Shown here piece after piece: positions 7,903 to 17,100 of a stretch of DNA of 64,000 bases. Both the position numbers and the translations under genes were made by a program. Source of the DNA: Haloechinothrix alba (GTDB taxonomy: Bacteria > Actinomycetota > Actinomycetes > Mycobacteriales > Pseudonocardiaceae); contig NZ_FZNW01000022.1 of the NCBI RefSeq assembly GCF_900188115.1, positions 1 to 64,000 on the forward strand, read 5' to 3'. Every line of letters starts with the position of its first letter. The stretch's first letter is position 1. The notes beneath the pieces are model-generated. The model saw only the letters and a program-made list of their open reading frames with translations, was not told where the DNA came from and did no database searches.

Positions 7903-8850
7903 ATGGGCACTCTCGAGAACGTGCTCGACCACCCGGTCATGGTTCGGCTCGCACGCTCGCGTGCGGCGACGCGGCTGGTCAACCCGTACTCACCCGTCCC
8001 GGACAGCAGGTTGCGCGCGGCGGTGTCCGGCAGGACCGTACTGGTCACCGGCGCCTCCTACGGGCTCGGCGCGGCGACCGCACGGCGCCTCGGCGCGGCC
8101 GGCGCGACGGTGCTGCTCGTCGCGCGCACGGCGGAGGCACTCGCCGGGACCGCGGAGTCGGTCACCGCTGCCGGCGGTACCGCGCACAGCTACCCGTGCG
8201 ACCTGTCCGACCCCGAGGCGGTGAAGGACCTGGCGAGCCGGATCGAGGAACGGCACGGTGCGGTGGACGTGCTTGTCAACAATGCCGGCAAGTCGATCCG
8301 CCGGTCGATCGAGGATTCCTACGACCGTTTTCACGACTACGAGCGCACGATCGGCGTGAACTACCTGGGCCCGGTCCGGCTCATGCTGGCGCTGCTTCCC
8401 GGGATGCGCGCCCGCGGGCGGGGGCACCTGGTCAACATCTCTACCATCGGGGCCATCATCCCGCCGGGTCCGCGCTGGTCGGCCTACCAGGCGTCCAAGT
8501 CCGCGTTCGACGTCTTCTTCCGGAGCGCCGCGACCGAGGCAGCCTGCGACGGGATCACCGCCACCTCGGTGTACATGGCCCTGATCAGGACCAGGATGAG
8601 CGCGCCGACGGCCGTCTTCGACAACGTGCCGGGCCTGGCGCCCGACGAGGCCGCGGAGCTGGTGTGCCGGGCCGTCGTGGACCGGCCGCGCAGGGTCAGC
8701 CCGTGGTGGGCCGATGTCGCCGAGCTCGGGTTCACCGCGGCACGGTGGCCGTGGGAGGTCGTCGCCGGCCGGTTGTTCGCTGCCGGCCGGAACCGGCCCG
8801 CCGCCTCCACCGGCCGGCCCACGAAGCGAGCTGAGGAGGTGCGGCGATGA
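7903..8850 (+). CDS. Short-chain dehydrogenase/reductase, lipid-type
   Basis: A 315-residue classical SDR. The NAD(P)-binding TGASYGLG is at residues 49-56, NNAG at 126-129, and the catalytic YxxxK at Y195/K199 after NIST at 179-182. An extra N-terminal arm of about 40 residues precedes the Rossmann fold, as in SDRs paired with acyl-CoA ligases. ATG 7903 is preceded by AAGGAGGAG at good spacing. Its TGA overlaps the ligase ATG (ATGA), so the two are translationally coupled and probably act on the same fatty or aliphatic substrate. The substrate is not identifiable from sequence. Confidence 0.88.
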   Translation: MGTLENVLDHPVMVRLARSRAATRLVNPYSPVPDSRLRAAVSGRTVLVTGASYGLGAATARRLGAAGATVLLVARTAEALAGTAESVTAAGGTAHSYPCDLSDPEAVKDLASRIEERHGAVDVLVNNAGKSIRRSIEDSYDRFHDYERTIGVNYLGPVRLMLALLPGMRARGRGHLVNISTIGAIIPPGPRWSAYQASKSAFDVFFRSAATEAACDGITATSVYMALIRTRMSAPTAVFDNVPGLAPDEAAELVCRAVVDRPRRVSPWWADVAELGFTAARWPWEVVAGRLFAAGRNRPAASTGRPTKRAEEVRR

Positions 8851-10496
8851 ACGCGGTACGGGAGAGCGCGTCCGCGATCGGGCAGGCCGCGGTCGCCCTC
8901 GCAGGCTCCGGCCTGGCCACCGATGCCCGGCCATGGCACCTGCCCCGGTTGGCCCGTGCCTGGTGGGAGGCGGGGGCATCGCCCGCGACGCTGGTCGCGG
9001 TCGCCGCGATCCACCGGCCGCACTCCACGGCTCTCGTGGACGACCTCGGGACGCTGACGTACGCCGAGCTCGACGACGCGGGCGCCCGGTTGGCAGGGGG
9101 CATCGCCGCGCGGCACGGGGCGGACCGGGTCACCAGCATCGCCGTGATGTGTCGCAACCACCGAGGGTTCGTGCTCGCCAGCGTCGCGGCGGGCAGGCTC
9201 GGGGCGGATCTGGTCTACCTCAACACCGAGTTCTCCGGGCCGCAGCTGGCGCAGGTCATCGAGCGCATGCGGCCCACGCTCGCAGTGGCCGACGAGGAGT
9301 TCCTCCCCCAGCTCGCCGGGCAGGACGTGCCGGTGCTGGTGGCCTGGCACGACAGGATCGCGGATCACCCGGATGCCGCCCGGCGCGGCGGATCGCCGGA
9401 AGATCGGACTACTGTGGATGAACTCGTCGCGAACCACTCACGCCACGAACCCGGATCGCGGATCCGCGGCGGCAGCATCACGCTGCTGACGTCCGGGACG
9501 ACCGGCCCCCCGAAAGGCGCGCCACGACGCCCCGGCCCGCTGGCCACGCTCGGTCCCGTGGCGACGTTGCTGCGCCACACCGGGCTGAAGGCGGGAGACC
9601 CTGTACTGGTCGCACCCCCGCTGTTCCACGGCTTCGGGTTGGCGATCTGGGCACTGGCGACGTTCCTACGCTCCCCTGTCGTGCTCCGGCGCCGGTTCGA
9701 CCCGGAGACCGTGCTCGCCGACATCGACACGCACCGCGTCGCGTGCGTCGCGGCCGTGCCGGTCATGCTCCGGCGCGTTCTCGCGCTCGGGCCCGAGGTA
9801 CTGGCGCGTTACGACCGGAGCAACCTGCGCACGGTGCTGTCCGGCGCGGCACCCCTGCCGCCCGCGCTGGCGCAGCGGGTACTCGACGAGTTCGGTGACG
9901 TGCTGTTCAACGGCTACGGATCCAGCGAGGTCGGGATCGCGAGCATCGCGACGCCGGATGACCTGCGCGCCGCCCCGGGAACCGTCGGCAGGCCGTGTGC
10001 CGGTACGCCGGTGCGCGTGCTGGACCAGGCGCGGAACCCGCTGCCACGTGGGAGCTCGGGCACCATCTACGTGGGAGGCCCGCTGGTGTTCACCGGCTAC
10101 ACCGGAGGAGGGAGCAAGGACACCGCCGGTGGGTTGATGAGCACCGGCGACGTCGGGCACTTCGACACCGAAGGCAGGTTGCATGTAGAGGGTCGCGCGG
10201 ACGACATGATCGTCTCCGGCGGGGAGAACGTCTACCCCCAGGAGGTGGAGGACGTTCTGACCCGGCATCCCGCGATAACCGACGCCACGGTGGTCGGAGT
10301 GGACGACGAGGAGTTCGGGCAGCGGCTGGTGGCCTACGTCGTCGCGCGCGAGCCACGCCCCGAGCCCGAGGAGCTTTCCGAGCACGTCAAGGGAAACCTC
10401 GCACGTTTCAAGGTGCCGCGTGCCTTCGTGTTCGTCGACGAGCTGCCGCGCAACGCCGCGGGCAAGATCGTCCGCTCCCGCCTGCCCGCGGAGTGA
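8847..10496 (+). CDS. Acyl-CoA synthetase (AMP-binding, FadD-type)
   Basis: A 549-residue class I adenylate-forming enzyme that activates a carboxylic acid to acyl-AMP and then acyl-CoA. The P-loop SGTTGPPKGA is near residue 215, YGSSEVG near 357 and STGDVGHF near 432. The hinge region is DDMIVSGGENVYPQEVED, and the C-terminal catalytic lysine lies in RNAAGKIVR near 540. The start overlaps the SDR stop by 4 bp. Together with the SDR and the divergent TetR it forms a small fatty-acid or lipid-modification module. FadD12-like enzymes of mycobacteria are the closest remembered relatives. Confidence 0.9.
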   Translation: MNAVRESASAIGQAAVALAGSGLATDARPWHLPRLARAWWEAGASPATLVAVAAIHRPHSTALVDDLGTLTYAELDDAGARLAGGIAARHGADRVTSIAVMCRNHRGFVLASVAAGRLGADLVYLNTEFSGPQLAQVIERMRPTLAVADEEFLPQLAGQDVPVLVAWHDRIADHPDAARRGGSPEDRTTVDELVANHSRHEPGSRIRGGSITLLTSGTTGPPKGAPRRPGPLATLGPVATLLRHTGLKAGDPVLVAPPLFHGFGLAIWALATFLRSPVVLRRRFDPETVLADIDTHRVACVAAVPVMLRRVLALGPEVLARYDRSNLRTVLSGAAPLPPALAQRVLDEFGDVLFNGYGSSEVGIASIATPDDLRAAPGTVGRPCAGTPVRVLDQARNPLPRGSSGTIYVGGPLVFTGYTGGGSKDTAGGLMSTGDVGHFDTEGRLHVEGRADDMIVSGGENVYPQEVEDVLTRHPAITDATVVGVDDEEFGQRLVAYVVAREPRPEPEELSEHVKGNLARFKVPRAFVFVDELPRNAAGKIVRSRLPAE

Positions 10497-10516
10497 GCCC
10501 GCGCGACAGGGCCGGG

Positions 10517-10792
10517 TTACGCGGGTTCGAGCGTCTTGCCCGGGTCCTTCTCGGGTGGCCCCGGATCGTTGGCATACCCGCCACGGGCCGCCCAGAGGAA
10601 CACCGCCGCGCCGCACTCCGCGCCCGCGTTGGCGATCGGGGCCTGCGCCATGACGATCCCGCTGTCCGGCTCAGCGGTGTAGTCCGGCCCGTAGGGCACC
10701 AGCCCGGCCGCGCGCACGATCGCGCAGGCCTCGCGGGCGTCGAAGCCGACGACGTCCGGGACTTCGGTGATCTCGGGCAGCTGCCCACTCAT
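10517..10792 (-). CDS. Small PASTA-like domain protein
   Basis: A 91-residue protein, convergent with the ligase gene. ITEVPDVVGFDAREACAIVRAAGLVPYG is the typical start of a PASTA domain (PD-V-G-----A---L---GL), and the segment SGIVMAQAPIANAGAECGAAVFLW completes one repeat. PASTA domains bind peptidoglycan or beta-lactams in Ser/Thr kinases and PBPs, but here the domain is free-standing, with no signal peptide. ATG 10792 was taken as start because the upstream extension is poorly conserved in character. Confidence 0.72.
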   Translation of the reverse strand: MSGQLPEITEVPDVVGFDAREACAIVRAAGLVPYGPDYTAEPDSGIVMAQAPIANAGAECGAAVFLWAARGGYANDPGPPEKDPGKTLEPA

Positions 10793-10920
10793 GAACTCGA
10801 CACTAAGCCACCGCGCCCCGTGACGCAGGCCCTCCGGCACGATTCAGCGCCCCGGGAGAGGCGAACGGCGACCCGTTCACGTTCACAGCTATTGACGCCG
10901 CTAGTTGAACAATCCAATAT

Positions 10921-10947
10921 TTTGACAAATATCGAAAATATGTCAAA
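10921..10947. promoter_or_regulatory. AT-rich palindromic operator upstream of R2lox
   Basis: The arms TTTGACA (10921-10927) and TGTCAAA (10941-10947) are perfect complements around 13 AT-rich bases, with more pairing inside. The site lies 46 bp before the R2lox start in a locally AT-rich stretch, fitting a repressor-bound promoter. Several TTGA-type -35 elements overlap it. Confidence 0.5.
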
Positions 10948-10992
10948 CCCACTGCCGCTTCCCGGTGGTGCCGCGGGCAAGGAGGCCTCGAC

Positions 10993-11955
10993 ATGACGGA
11001 CGCGATGCATCGCACCGGCTTCGGTTCGCTACGCCAGGGAGGGCTGAACTGGGACTCGTTCCCGCTCCGCTTGTTCGTCAAGGGCAACAAGAAGTTCTGG
11101 GACCCGATGGAACTGGACTTCAGCGCCGACGCCGCGGACTGGCAGAGCCTGTCCGAGGAGCAGCGGTTCGCGGCCGCGATGCTGTGCGCGCAGTTCGTCG
11201 CCGGGGAGGAGGCCGTCACCGAGGACATCCAGCCGTTCATGTCCGCGATGGCAGCCGAGGGACGGCTGGCCGACGAGATGTACCTGTCCCAGTTCTGCTT
11301 CGAGGAGGCCAAGCACCTGCAGGTGTTCCGGCTGTGGATGGACGCCGTCGGGCTGACCGAGGACCTGCATTCCTACGTCGCCGACAACCCCGGCTACCGG
11401 ACGCTGTTCTACGAGGTACTTCCCGAGTCGCTGCGCACGTTGCGGGACGACCCCAGCCCCCGCAACCAGGTTCGCGCCTCGGTGGTCTACAACCATCTGA
11501 TCGAGGGGACGTTGGCGCTGACGGGCTACTTCTCCTGGAACACGGTCTGCACCAAGCTGGGTGTACTGCCGGGCATGCGGCAGTTGATCAAACGCATCGG
11601 TGACGACGAGCGCCGCCACATGGCGTGGGGGACATTCACGTGCCGCCGCCTGGTCGCAGCCGACGACAGCAACTGGAAGCTCGTCGAGGACACCATGGCC
11701 GAGCTGACGCCGCACGCGCTGACACAGATCCAGTGGGCGCTGGACCAGATGAACCCCGACGCCGTGCACATCGACCCGGAAGAACTGGTCAACTACGCCA
11801 CCGACCGGGCGGGCAGGCGTCTCGGCGCGATCTCCTCGGCCCGCGGCAGGCCGGTGTCCGAGATCGACGTCGACTACTCCCCCGAGTACCTGGAGGACCA
11901 GTTCGGCTCCGAGGACGAGGCCGCGCTGGCCAGGGCGGCCTCCGGCGAGTCGTGA
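10993..11955 (+). CDS. R2-like ligand-binding oxidase (R2lox, Mn/Fe)
   Basis: A 320-residue ferritin-like protein of the R2lox group (Mycobacterium tuberculosis Rv0233 type), often mis-annotated as ribonucleotide reductase beta. R2lox proteins carry a heterodinuclear Mn/Fe site, a bound fatty-acid-like ligand and a Val-Tyr ether crosslink. All ligands of the Mtb protein (E68, E101, H104, E167, E202, H205) and the V71/Y162 pair are present with a constant +4 offset: E72, E105, H108, E171, E206, H209 and V75/Y166. They are seen in [24 protein letters not shown] and DDERRHMAW. No nrdA partner is near, which supports R2lox over NrdB. The neighbouring lipid-type genes fit a two-electron oxidation of a hydrophobic substrate, but the reaction is unknown. 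Confidence 0.92.
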   Translation: MTDAMHRTGFGSLRQGGLNWDSFPLRLFVKGNKKFWDPMELDFSADAADWQSLSEEQRFAAAMLCAQFVAGEEAVTEDIQPFMSAMAAEGRLADEMYLSQFCFEEAKHLQVFRLWMDAVGLTEDLHSYVADNPGYRTLFYEVLPESLRTLRDDPSPRNQVRASVVYNHLIEGTLALTGYFSWNTVCTKLGVLPGMRQLIKRIGDDERRHMAWGTFTCRRLVAADDSNWKLVEDTMAELTPHALTQIQWALDQMNPDAVHIDPEELVNYATDRAGRRLGAISSARGRPVSEIDVDYSPEYLEDQFGSEDEAALARAASGES

Positions 11956-12383
11956 ACCACGCAGGGCCGACTCGTGCTAACCCGATCGTGTTAGATACCC
12001 TCAGTAACGCTACGTGGCCCAAATGCGACATACCTAGTGCTACCCCTGGTGAGAAGTAACACGACTGAGAACGGTACGTCCCGACCTGGAGGCTGCGAGC
12101 GAGTATGGACGTGTGCCACTCCGGCGAACCCGCCACTGTCGGTGCTCCTCGGTATCCATAAGGACGAGCTGACAGGTGACGCGGCGTCGTTCCAGGTAAG
12201 CGCGGGCATACCCGCTACGCGGACCTGCCGGGTCGCGCAGGCACATCGCCTCGACCTCGCGGACGGGCCGCACCCGCCGTGTCCGGGCGAGCACGCTCCG
12301 GCGCTGCGGGTCACAAGATGGTCACGACGTAGGGAAGACCGTAACGAGAACAAGATCACCTCGACGGACAGAGTGGAGGAGAG
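11956..12383. other. 428-bp intergenic stretch
   Basis: No convincing gene was found. An open frame at 12037-12432 shows no recognisable domain and overlaps the next gene. The notable signal is an 18-bp near-perfect palindrome (CTAACCCGATCGTGTTAG, 11977-11994) just after the R2lox stop, which looks like an operator. Confidence 0.4.
11977..11994. promoter_or_regulatory. Near-perfect 18-bp palindrome (candidate operator)
   Basis: CTAACCCGATCGTGTTAG reads the same on both strands at 16 of 18 positions. It is 22 bp past R2lox and about 390 bp before the next start, so the regulated promoter is uncertain. Confidence 0.35.
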
Positions 12384-12686
12384 GTGTCGGTTATGGCCAC
12401 ATATCCGGACGCAGGGGGCGCCGGCAGAATGAACCCGTTTCAGGCCGCACTCGGTATCGCAGCGATCGTGGGGATGGTCGTCGGACTGCTTGTCGTGTAC
12501 ATCAGCGAGCCCGGCCCGTACGGCACGTTCGGCCCGGGACAGCTGGCCGGCATCGCCCTTGTCAGCTCCGGCCTCGCTGTCGCAGCGGTATCCGCGCTGC
12601 TCTGCGTGCCGCACCTGCTGACCCAGGACACCCGCGAGCGGCCGAAGAAGTCGCAACAGAACGTCACCGACGGGTCCGAGCGGTAG
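12384..12686 (+). CDS. Small two-helix membrane protein
   Basis: A 100-residue hypothetical protein. Two hydrophobic helices (AALGIAAIVGMVVGLLVVYI and LAGIALVSSGLAVAAVSALLC) are joined by a glycine- and proline-rich loop (SEPGPYGTFGPG), with a charged C-terminal tail (RERPKKSQQNVTDGSER). The GTG start at 12384 follows GGAGGAG at ideal spacing; ATG 12393 is an alternative. No family was recognised. It lies upstream of the mannosyltransferase on the same strand with a 134-bp gap. Confidence 0.65.
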   Translation: MSVMATYPDAGGAGRMNPFQAALGIAAIVGMVVGLLVVYISEPGPYGTFGPGQLAGIALVSSGLAVAAVSALLCVPHLLTQDTRERPKKSQQNVTDGSER

Positions 12687-12820
12687 GCAGCCGCACGCGA
12701 CAGCTCCGCTCCGGTGACCGCGCCGGGCCACCGGATCAGGCGCGCGGCGGGCCCCGGCTACGCTCAAGGTAGGTTGTCCTCGACCGCCAAGAGGCACGAA
12801 CCGGAGCCAGCCGCGAGCGT

Positions 12821-13981
12821 ATGAACTCCACGACCCGCGACCGCTCGCGCGCCGTACTCACCAGCGCGTACACCCACGCCGTCGCCGTCTACCTCCTCGT
12901 ACGCGTGGCCGGGCTCGCACTGCTCACCGCGCTGGCCGCGACGAACGACACCGGAGTGCTCAACGCGCTCACCTCATGGGACGGCGGTTGGTACCTCGCG
13001 CTGGCCGAACGCGGGTACGACAACATCACCGATGCCGACGGGTTCGTCGACGCGCGCGGGGAATTCGCCGAGGGGTACACCGCGTACGCGTTCTTCCCGC
13101 TCTATCCGATGCTCATCGCGGCGGTCAGCGCGATGCCCGGGATCGGTGTCGTACCCGCCGCTCTCGGGCTGAACGTCGTCCTGGGGGCGGTCGCGGTCTG
13201 CGGCGTGCTGCGACTGACGCGGCTGAGCGGGCACGACGACCGCACCGGCCTGGTACTGGTCGCGCTGTGGGCGGGAGCGCCCATGGCCGTGACCCTGTCG
13301 ATGGCCTACACGGAGGCACTGTTCAGCGCGCTCGCGGTGTGGGCGCTGGTGTTCGCACTGCAGCGCGAATGGATCCCTGCCGGGCTGTGTTGCCTGGGCG
13401 CGGGGCTGACCCGCTCCACGGCGACGGTGCTGATCGGGGTGATCGTGCTCGCCGCACTGGTGTCGATATGGCGACGCCACAGGATCGGGCACGCGATCAC
13501 CGGCGTGCTGATCGCGCCGCTCGGCCTGCTCGCCTACTGGATGTACACGGCAGGCAAGACCAGCAGCTTCGCCACCTGGTTCGAGGTGCAGGAGGGTTGG
13601 GGCTCGCACGTCGACTACGGGGTGAGCACGCTCGCGTGGGTCACGAACACGATGACCGGGGACCCGCCGGCGATGGATCTCGGCGGCGTGCTTATCGTCC
13701 TCGGTGCGGTCGTGCTCGCCGTGCTGACCGCGCTGAACCGCATGGCCTGGCCCCTGGTTCTCTACGGCATCGGAACCGTGCTGCTGGTCATCGCGGTCTC
13801 CGGTATCGAGTTCAGCAAACCACGGTTCCTCCTCCCTGCCGCGTTCGTCCTGCTGATGCCGGTCGCCATCGGGCTCGCCAAGCGGCACACCGCCACCCTC
13901 GTCACCGGCACGGCCGGAATCGTCGCCCTCGGTTCCTGGTACAGCGCGTACTCCCTCATCGGCTGGCCCTACGCGGTGTAG
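12821..13981 (+). CDS. PIG-V-like integral membrane mannosyltransferase
   Basis: A 386-residue polytopic membrane protein with about ten hydrophobic segments. The signature WDGGWY (residues 53-58) and FFPLYP (91-96) are the motifs of PIG-V/GPI mannosyltransferase-II-like proteins, which use a polyprenyl-phosphate sugar at the outer membrane face. A third family-like feature is AGLTRSTA in the middle helices. In actinobacteria such proteins are inferred to act in cell-envelope glycolipid or protein glycosylation; the acceptor is unknown. The gene ends 31 bp before a large hairpin. Confidence 0.82.
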   Translation: MNSTTRDRSRAVLTSAYTHAVAVYLLVRVAGLALLTALAATNDTGVLNALTSWDGGWYLALAERGYDNITDADGFVDARGEFAEGYTAYAFFPLYPMLIAAVSAMPGIGVVPAALGLNVVLGAVAVCGVLRLTRLSGHDDRTGLVLVALWAGAPMAVTLSMAYTEALFSALAVWALVFALQREWIPAGLCCLGAGLTRSTATVLIGVIVLAALVSIWRRHRIGHAITGVLIAPLGLLAYWMYTAGKTSSFATWFEVQEGWGSHVDYGVSTLAWVTNTMTGDPPAMDLGGVLIVLGAVVLAVLTALNRMAWPLVLYGIGTVLLVIAVSGIEFSKPRFLLPAAFVLLMPVAIGLAKRHTATLVTGTAGIVALGSWYSAYSLIGWPYAV

Positions 13982-14012
13982 CGGCGGGCGCGGCAGTCCG
14001 TGCGGAGCGGGT

Positions 14013-14079
14013 GCGTGGGGAGCCGAAGGTGACATCAGGCTCCTTCTATGGAACCAAGGTCACCTTCGGCTCCCCACGC
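14013..14079. terminator. Large hairpin between the mannosyltransferase and CRISPR array 1
   Basis: Perfect 21-bp arms (14013-14033 and 14059-14079) with core GGGGAGCCGAAGGTGAC enclose a 25-nt loop that can itself pair (GGCTCC with GGAACC). It can stop the rightward mannosyltransferase transcript and, being symmetric, also the leftward CRISPR precursor RNA, which would otherwise run into this gene. It shares the GAGCCGAAGG core with the hairpin at 181-243. Confidence 0.65.
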
Positions 14080-14130
14080 TATGAAGTCGGCAAGGACCAG
14101 GAGCAACGCTGGCATGTGGGCGTGATCGCG

Positions 14131-17100
14131 GGATCATCCCCGCGTGCGCGGGGAGCACCACGTCACCTTCCTCAACGGTGTCACCTCCAGCGGATCATCC
14201 CCGCGTGCGCGGGGAGCACGTCGGCCGGGTCGGGCCACGCATGCGCAGCTCGGGATCATCCCCGCGTGCGCGGGGAGCACGGCTCGGTGCCGCCTGGCTG
14301 GTCGGTTTCCGGGGGATCATCCCCGCGTGCGCGGGGAGCACGAGGTCGTGTTCCTGTGGTCTCCGGACGGGACAGGATCATCCCCGCGTGCGCGGGGAGC
14401 ACTGTGGATACGCCGGCGTCTCAGTTCGACCAGGAGGATCATCCCCGCGTGCGCGGGGAGCACCCGGAGAAGTCCTCCGCAACGACCCCATCTGGGGGAT
14501 CATCCCCGCGTGCGCGGGGAGCACGGTGGGTCGCCCGAGTAGTGGCCTGACCTGGCCGGATCATCCCCGCGTGCGCGGGGAGCACTTCTGTGCTGTGTAG
14601 AGCGCGATGTGGTCGATAGGATCATCCCCGCGTGCGCGGGGAGCACCTGCCAGCGCAGGTGCCTCAGCACGCCCGCGGGGGATCATCCCCGCGTGCGCGG
14701 GGAGCACTGGTGAATGGACTTGCGCGCCGTCGACCAGGAGGGATCATCCCCGCGTGCGCGGGGAGCACGGGCACACAGTGATCCCACTCGGGGGCATGCG
14801 GGGATCATCCCCGCGTGCGCGGGGAGCACGGCGACGCCTCCCGGCGTGACCACCACGCAAGGGGATCATCCCCGCGTGCGCGGGGAGCACCGGAACCGTG
14901 GGAAGAGACCATCGCCCTGGACAGGATCATCCCCGCGTGCGCGGGGAGCACTTCCCCAAACAGCTCAGGGTCGCTAGGCGACTGGGATCATCCCCGCGTG
15001 CGCGGGGAGCACAGTGTGCCGGACGGTTTGTCGGGCTCGCGGGACGGATCATCCCCGCGTGCGCGGGGAGCACATGGTTAGCCAGCCATCCTCGTCCACC
15101 ATGCCCGGATCATCCCCGCGTGCGCGGGGAGCACGTCGACTACCACCCCATTACCGTCCCCAGTGCCGGATCATCCCCGCGTGCGCGGGGAGCACCCCAG
15201 GCCGGCGGTACGGCGTTGAGCAAGGTGTGGATCATCCCCGCGTGCGCGGGGAGCACGCCGCGGCAATGTAATCGTCGTCGTGTGCGGTCGGATCATCCCC
15301 GCGTGCGCGGGGAGCACAGTGCTGTGTATCGATGCGCTCCGTACTCCAGGGGATCATCCCCGCGTGCGCGGGGAGCACGCGTCGATCTTTCGTGAACTGT
15401 CCTTTGATGCCGGATCATCCCCGCGTGCGCGGGGAGCACGCATCCAGCGCAGCCACAACATCCGCCAGCTGCGGATCATCCCCGCGTGCGCGGGGAGCAC
15501 ATGTACCCGTGTCCGTAGCATGATCAACATTCCCGGATCATCCCCGCGTGCGCGGGGAGCACCCCCTGTTCGCCCTGTCCTGCATGTTCCGAGAGGGATC
15601 ATCCCCGCGTGCGCGGGGAGCACCCGCCGTGGGGTGCCCCCGATCTCGGTGAGAGCGGATCATCCCCGCGTGCGCGGGGAGCACACCTCCGAGCGGTCGA
15701 CCGGGGTGACGTGACCGGGATCATCCCCGCGTGCGCGGGGAGCACAAGCAAGCCAGCGTAGGCGAGATGCTCGGCCACGGATCATCCCCGCGTGCGCGGG
15801 GAGCACTTGATCAACAGCGCGCCCACAGGGGCTACACCGGGATCATCCCCGCGTGCGCGGGGAGCACTCTGATGAGGACCGGGACGCCACCCATACTGCC
15901 GGATCATCCCCGCGTGCGCGGGGAGCACGCCGGGGACTCCGAAGCCCGACCCGTCGCAGGGGGATCATCCCCGCGTGCGCGGGGAGCACGGGTGCGCAGC
16001 ACGCCGCCGCCAGCGCTGCCGAGGATCATCCCCGCGTGCGCGGGGAGCACGTCCGCCACGGAACTCACCGGGACGGGAACCGAGGATCATCCCCGCGTGC
16101 GCGGGGAGCACCACCGGGATCCAGACGCAGGCCTTGGGTTCGGAGGATCATCCCCGCGTGCGCGGGGAGCACTCTGCTCGAGCGCGCGCCGAACCTGCTG
16201 CTTCGGGATCATCCCCGCGTGCGCGGGGAGCACTCAGTCGGCGGCGGGCCGCTCGTTCGGGACACCGGATCATCCCCGCGTGCGCGGGGAGCACGAGTAC
16301 GACCACTCCTGCATCTCCCCCAGCGACGGATCATCCCCGCGTGCGCGGGGAGCACTCGGGCACGTGTAGAGATGGATCCGTATCACGGGGATCATCCCCG
16401 CGTGCGCGGGGAGCACCGCGTCCGCGTATGCGTCGCCGATATCTAGCCAGGATCATCCCCGCGTGCGCGGGGAGCACGTGAACGTGACCATAGGTGGCCG
16501 CGTCTGCCCGGGATCATCCCCGCGTGCGCGGGGAGCACTGAGCTACACCCCAATAGAAAACCCGGCACCGCGGATCATCCCCGCGTGCGCGGGGAGCACC
16601 GATCCGGGATATCGAGTCCGACCTGAATACCCGGATCATCCCCGCGTGCGCGGGGAGCACGAAATACGACTCGGCGGCTTCGCTGGCGGACATGGATCAT
16701 CCCCGCGTGCGCGGGGAGCACACCGCTGCCGCCCTCGTCCACGTCGGGTGGGGTGGATCATCCCCGCGTGCGCGGGGAGCACCGGAGACCGGGGAAGTGC
16801 TCCAATGAGCACCCAGGATCATCCCCGCGTGCGCGGGGAGCACCCGGGACCGCTCGGTGAAGCCTACCTCGTGCCGGGATCATCCCCGCGTGCGCGGGGA
16901 GCACCGTTCCCGTTCCCGTTCCCGTTCCCTCCAGTGGGGATCATCCCCGCGTGCGCGGGGAGCACCTGCCACTCGACGGGCATCGGCAACGAGTCGGCGG
17001 ATCATCCCCGCGTGCGCGGGGAGCACGGGTTCGACCCGGAGCAGGCGCGGCAGTTCGTGGGATCATCCCCGCGTGCGCGGGGAGCACCTCAACGGTGGGC

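Noticed and set aside
10993-11955. Annotation as ribonucleotide reductase small subunit (NrdB/NrdF)
   Set aside because: The Val-Tyr crosslink pair and ligand spacing match R2lox, and no large subunit gene is near.
12037-12432. A 131-residue plus-strand frame in the gap after R2lox
   Set aside because: It has no recognisable domain, poor amino-acid character and overlaps the start of the membrane protein gene, which has a good ribosome-binding site.
12976-14550. A 524-residue frame covering the mannosyltransferase and the start of array 1
   Set aside because: Its first part is an arginine-rich out-of-frame shadow of the mannosyltransferase and its end is CRISPR repeat translation.
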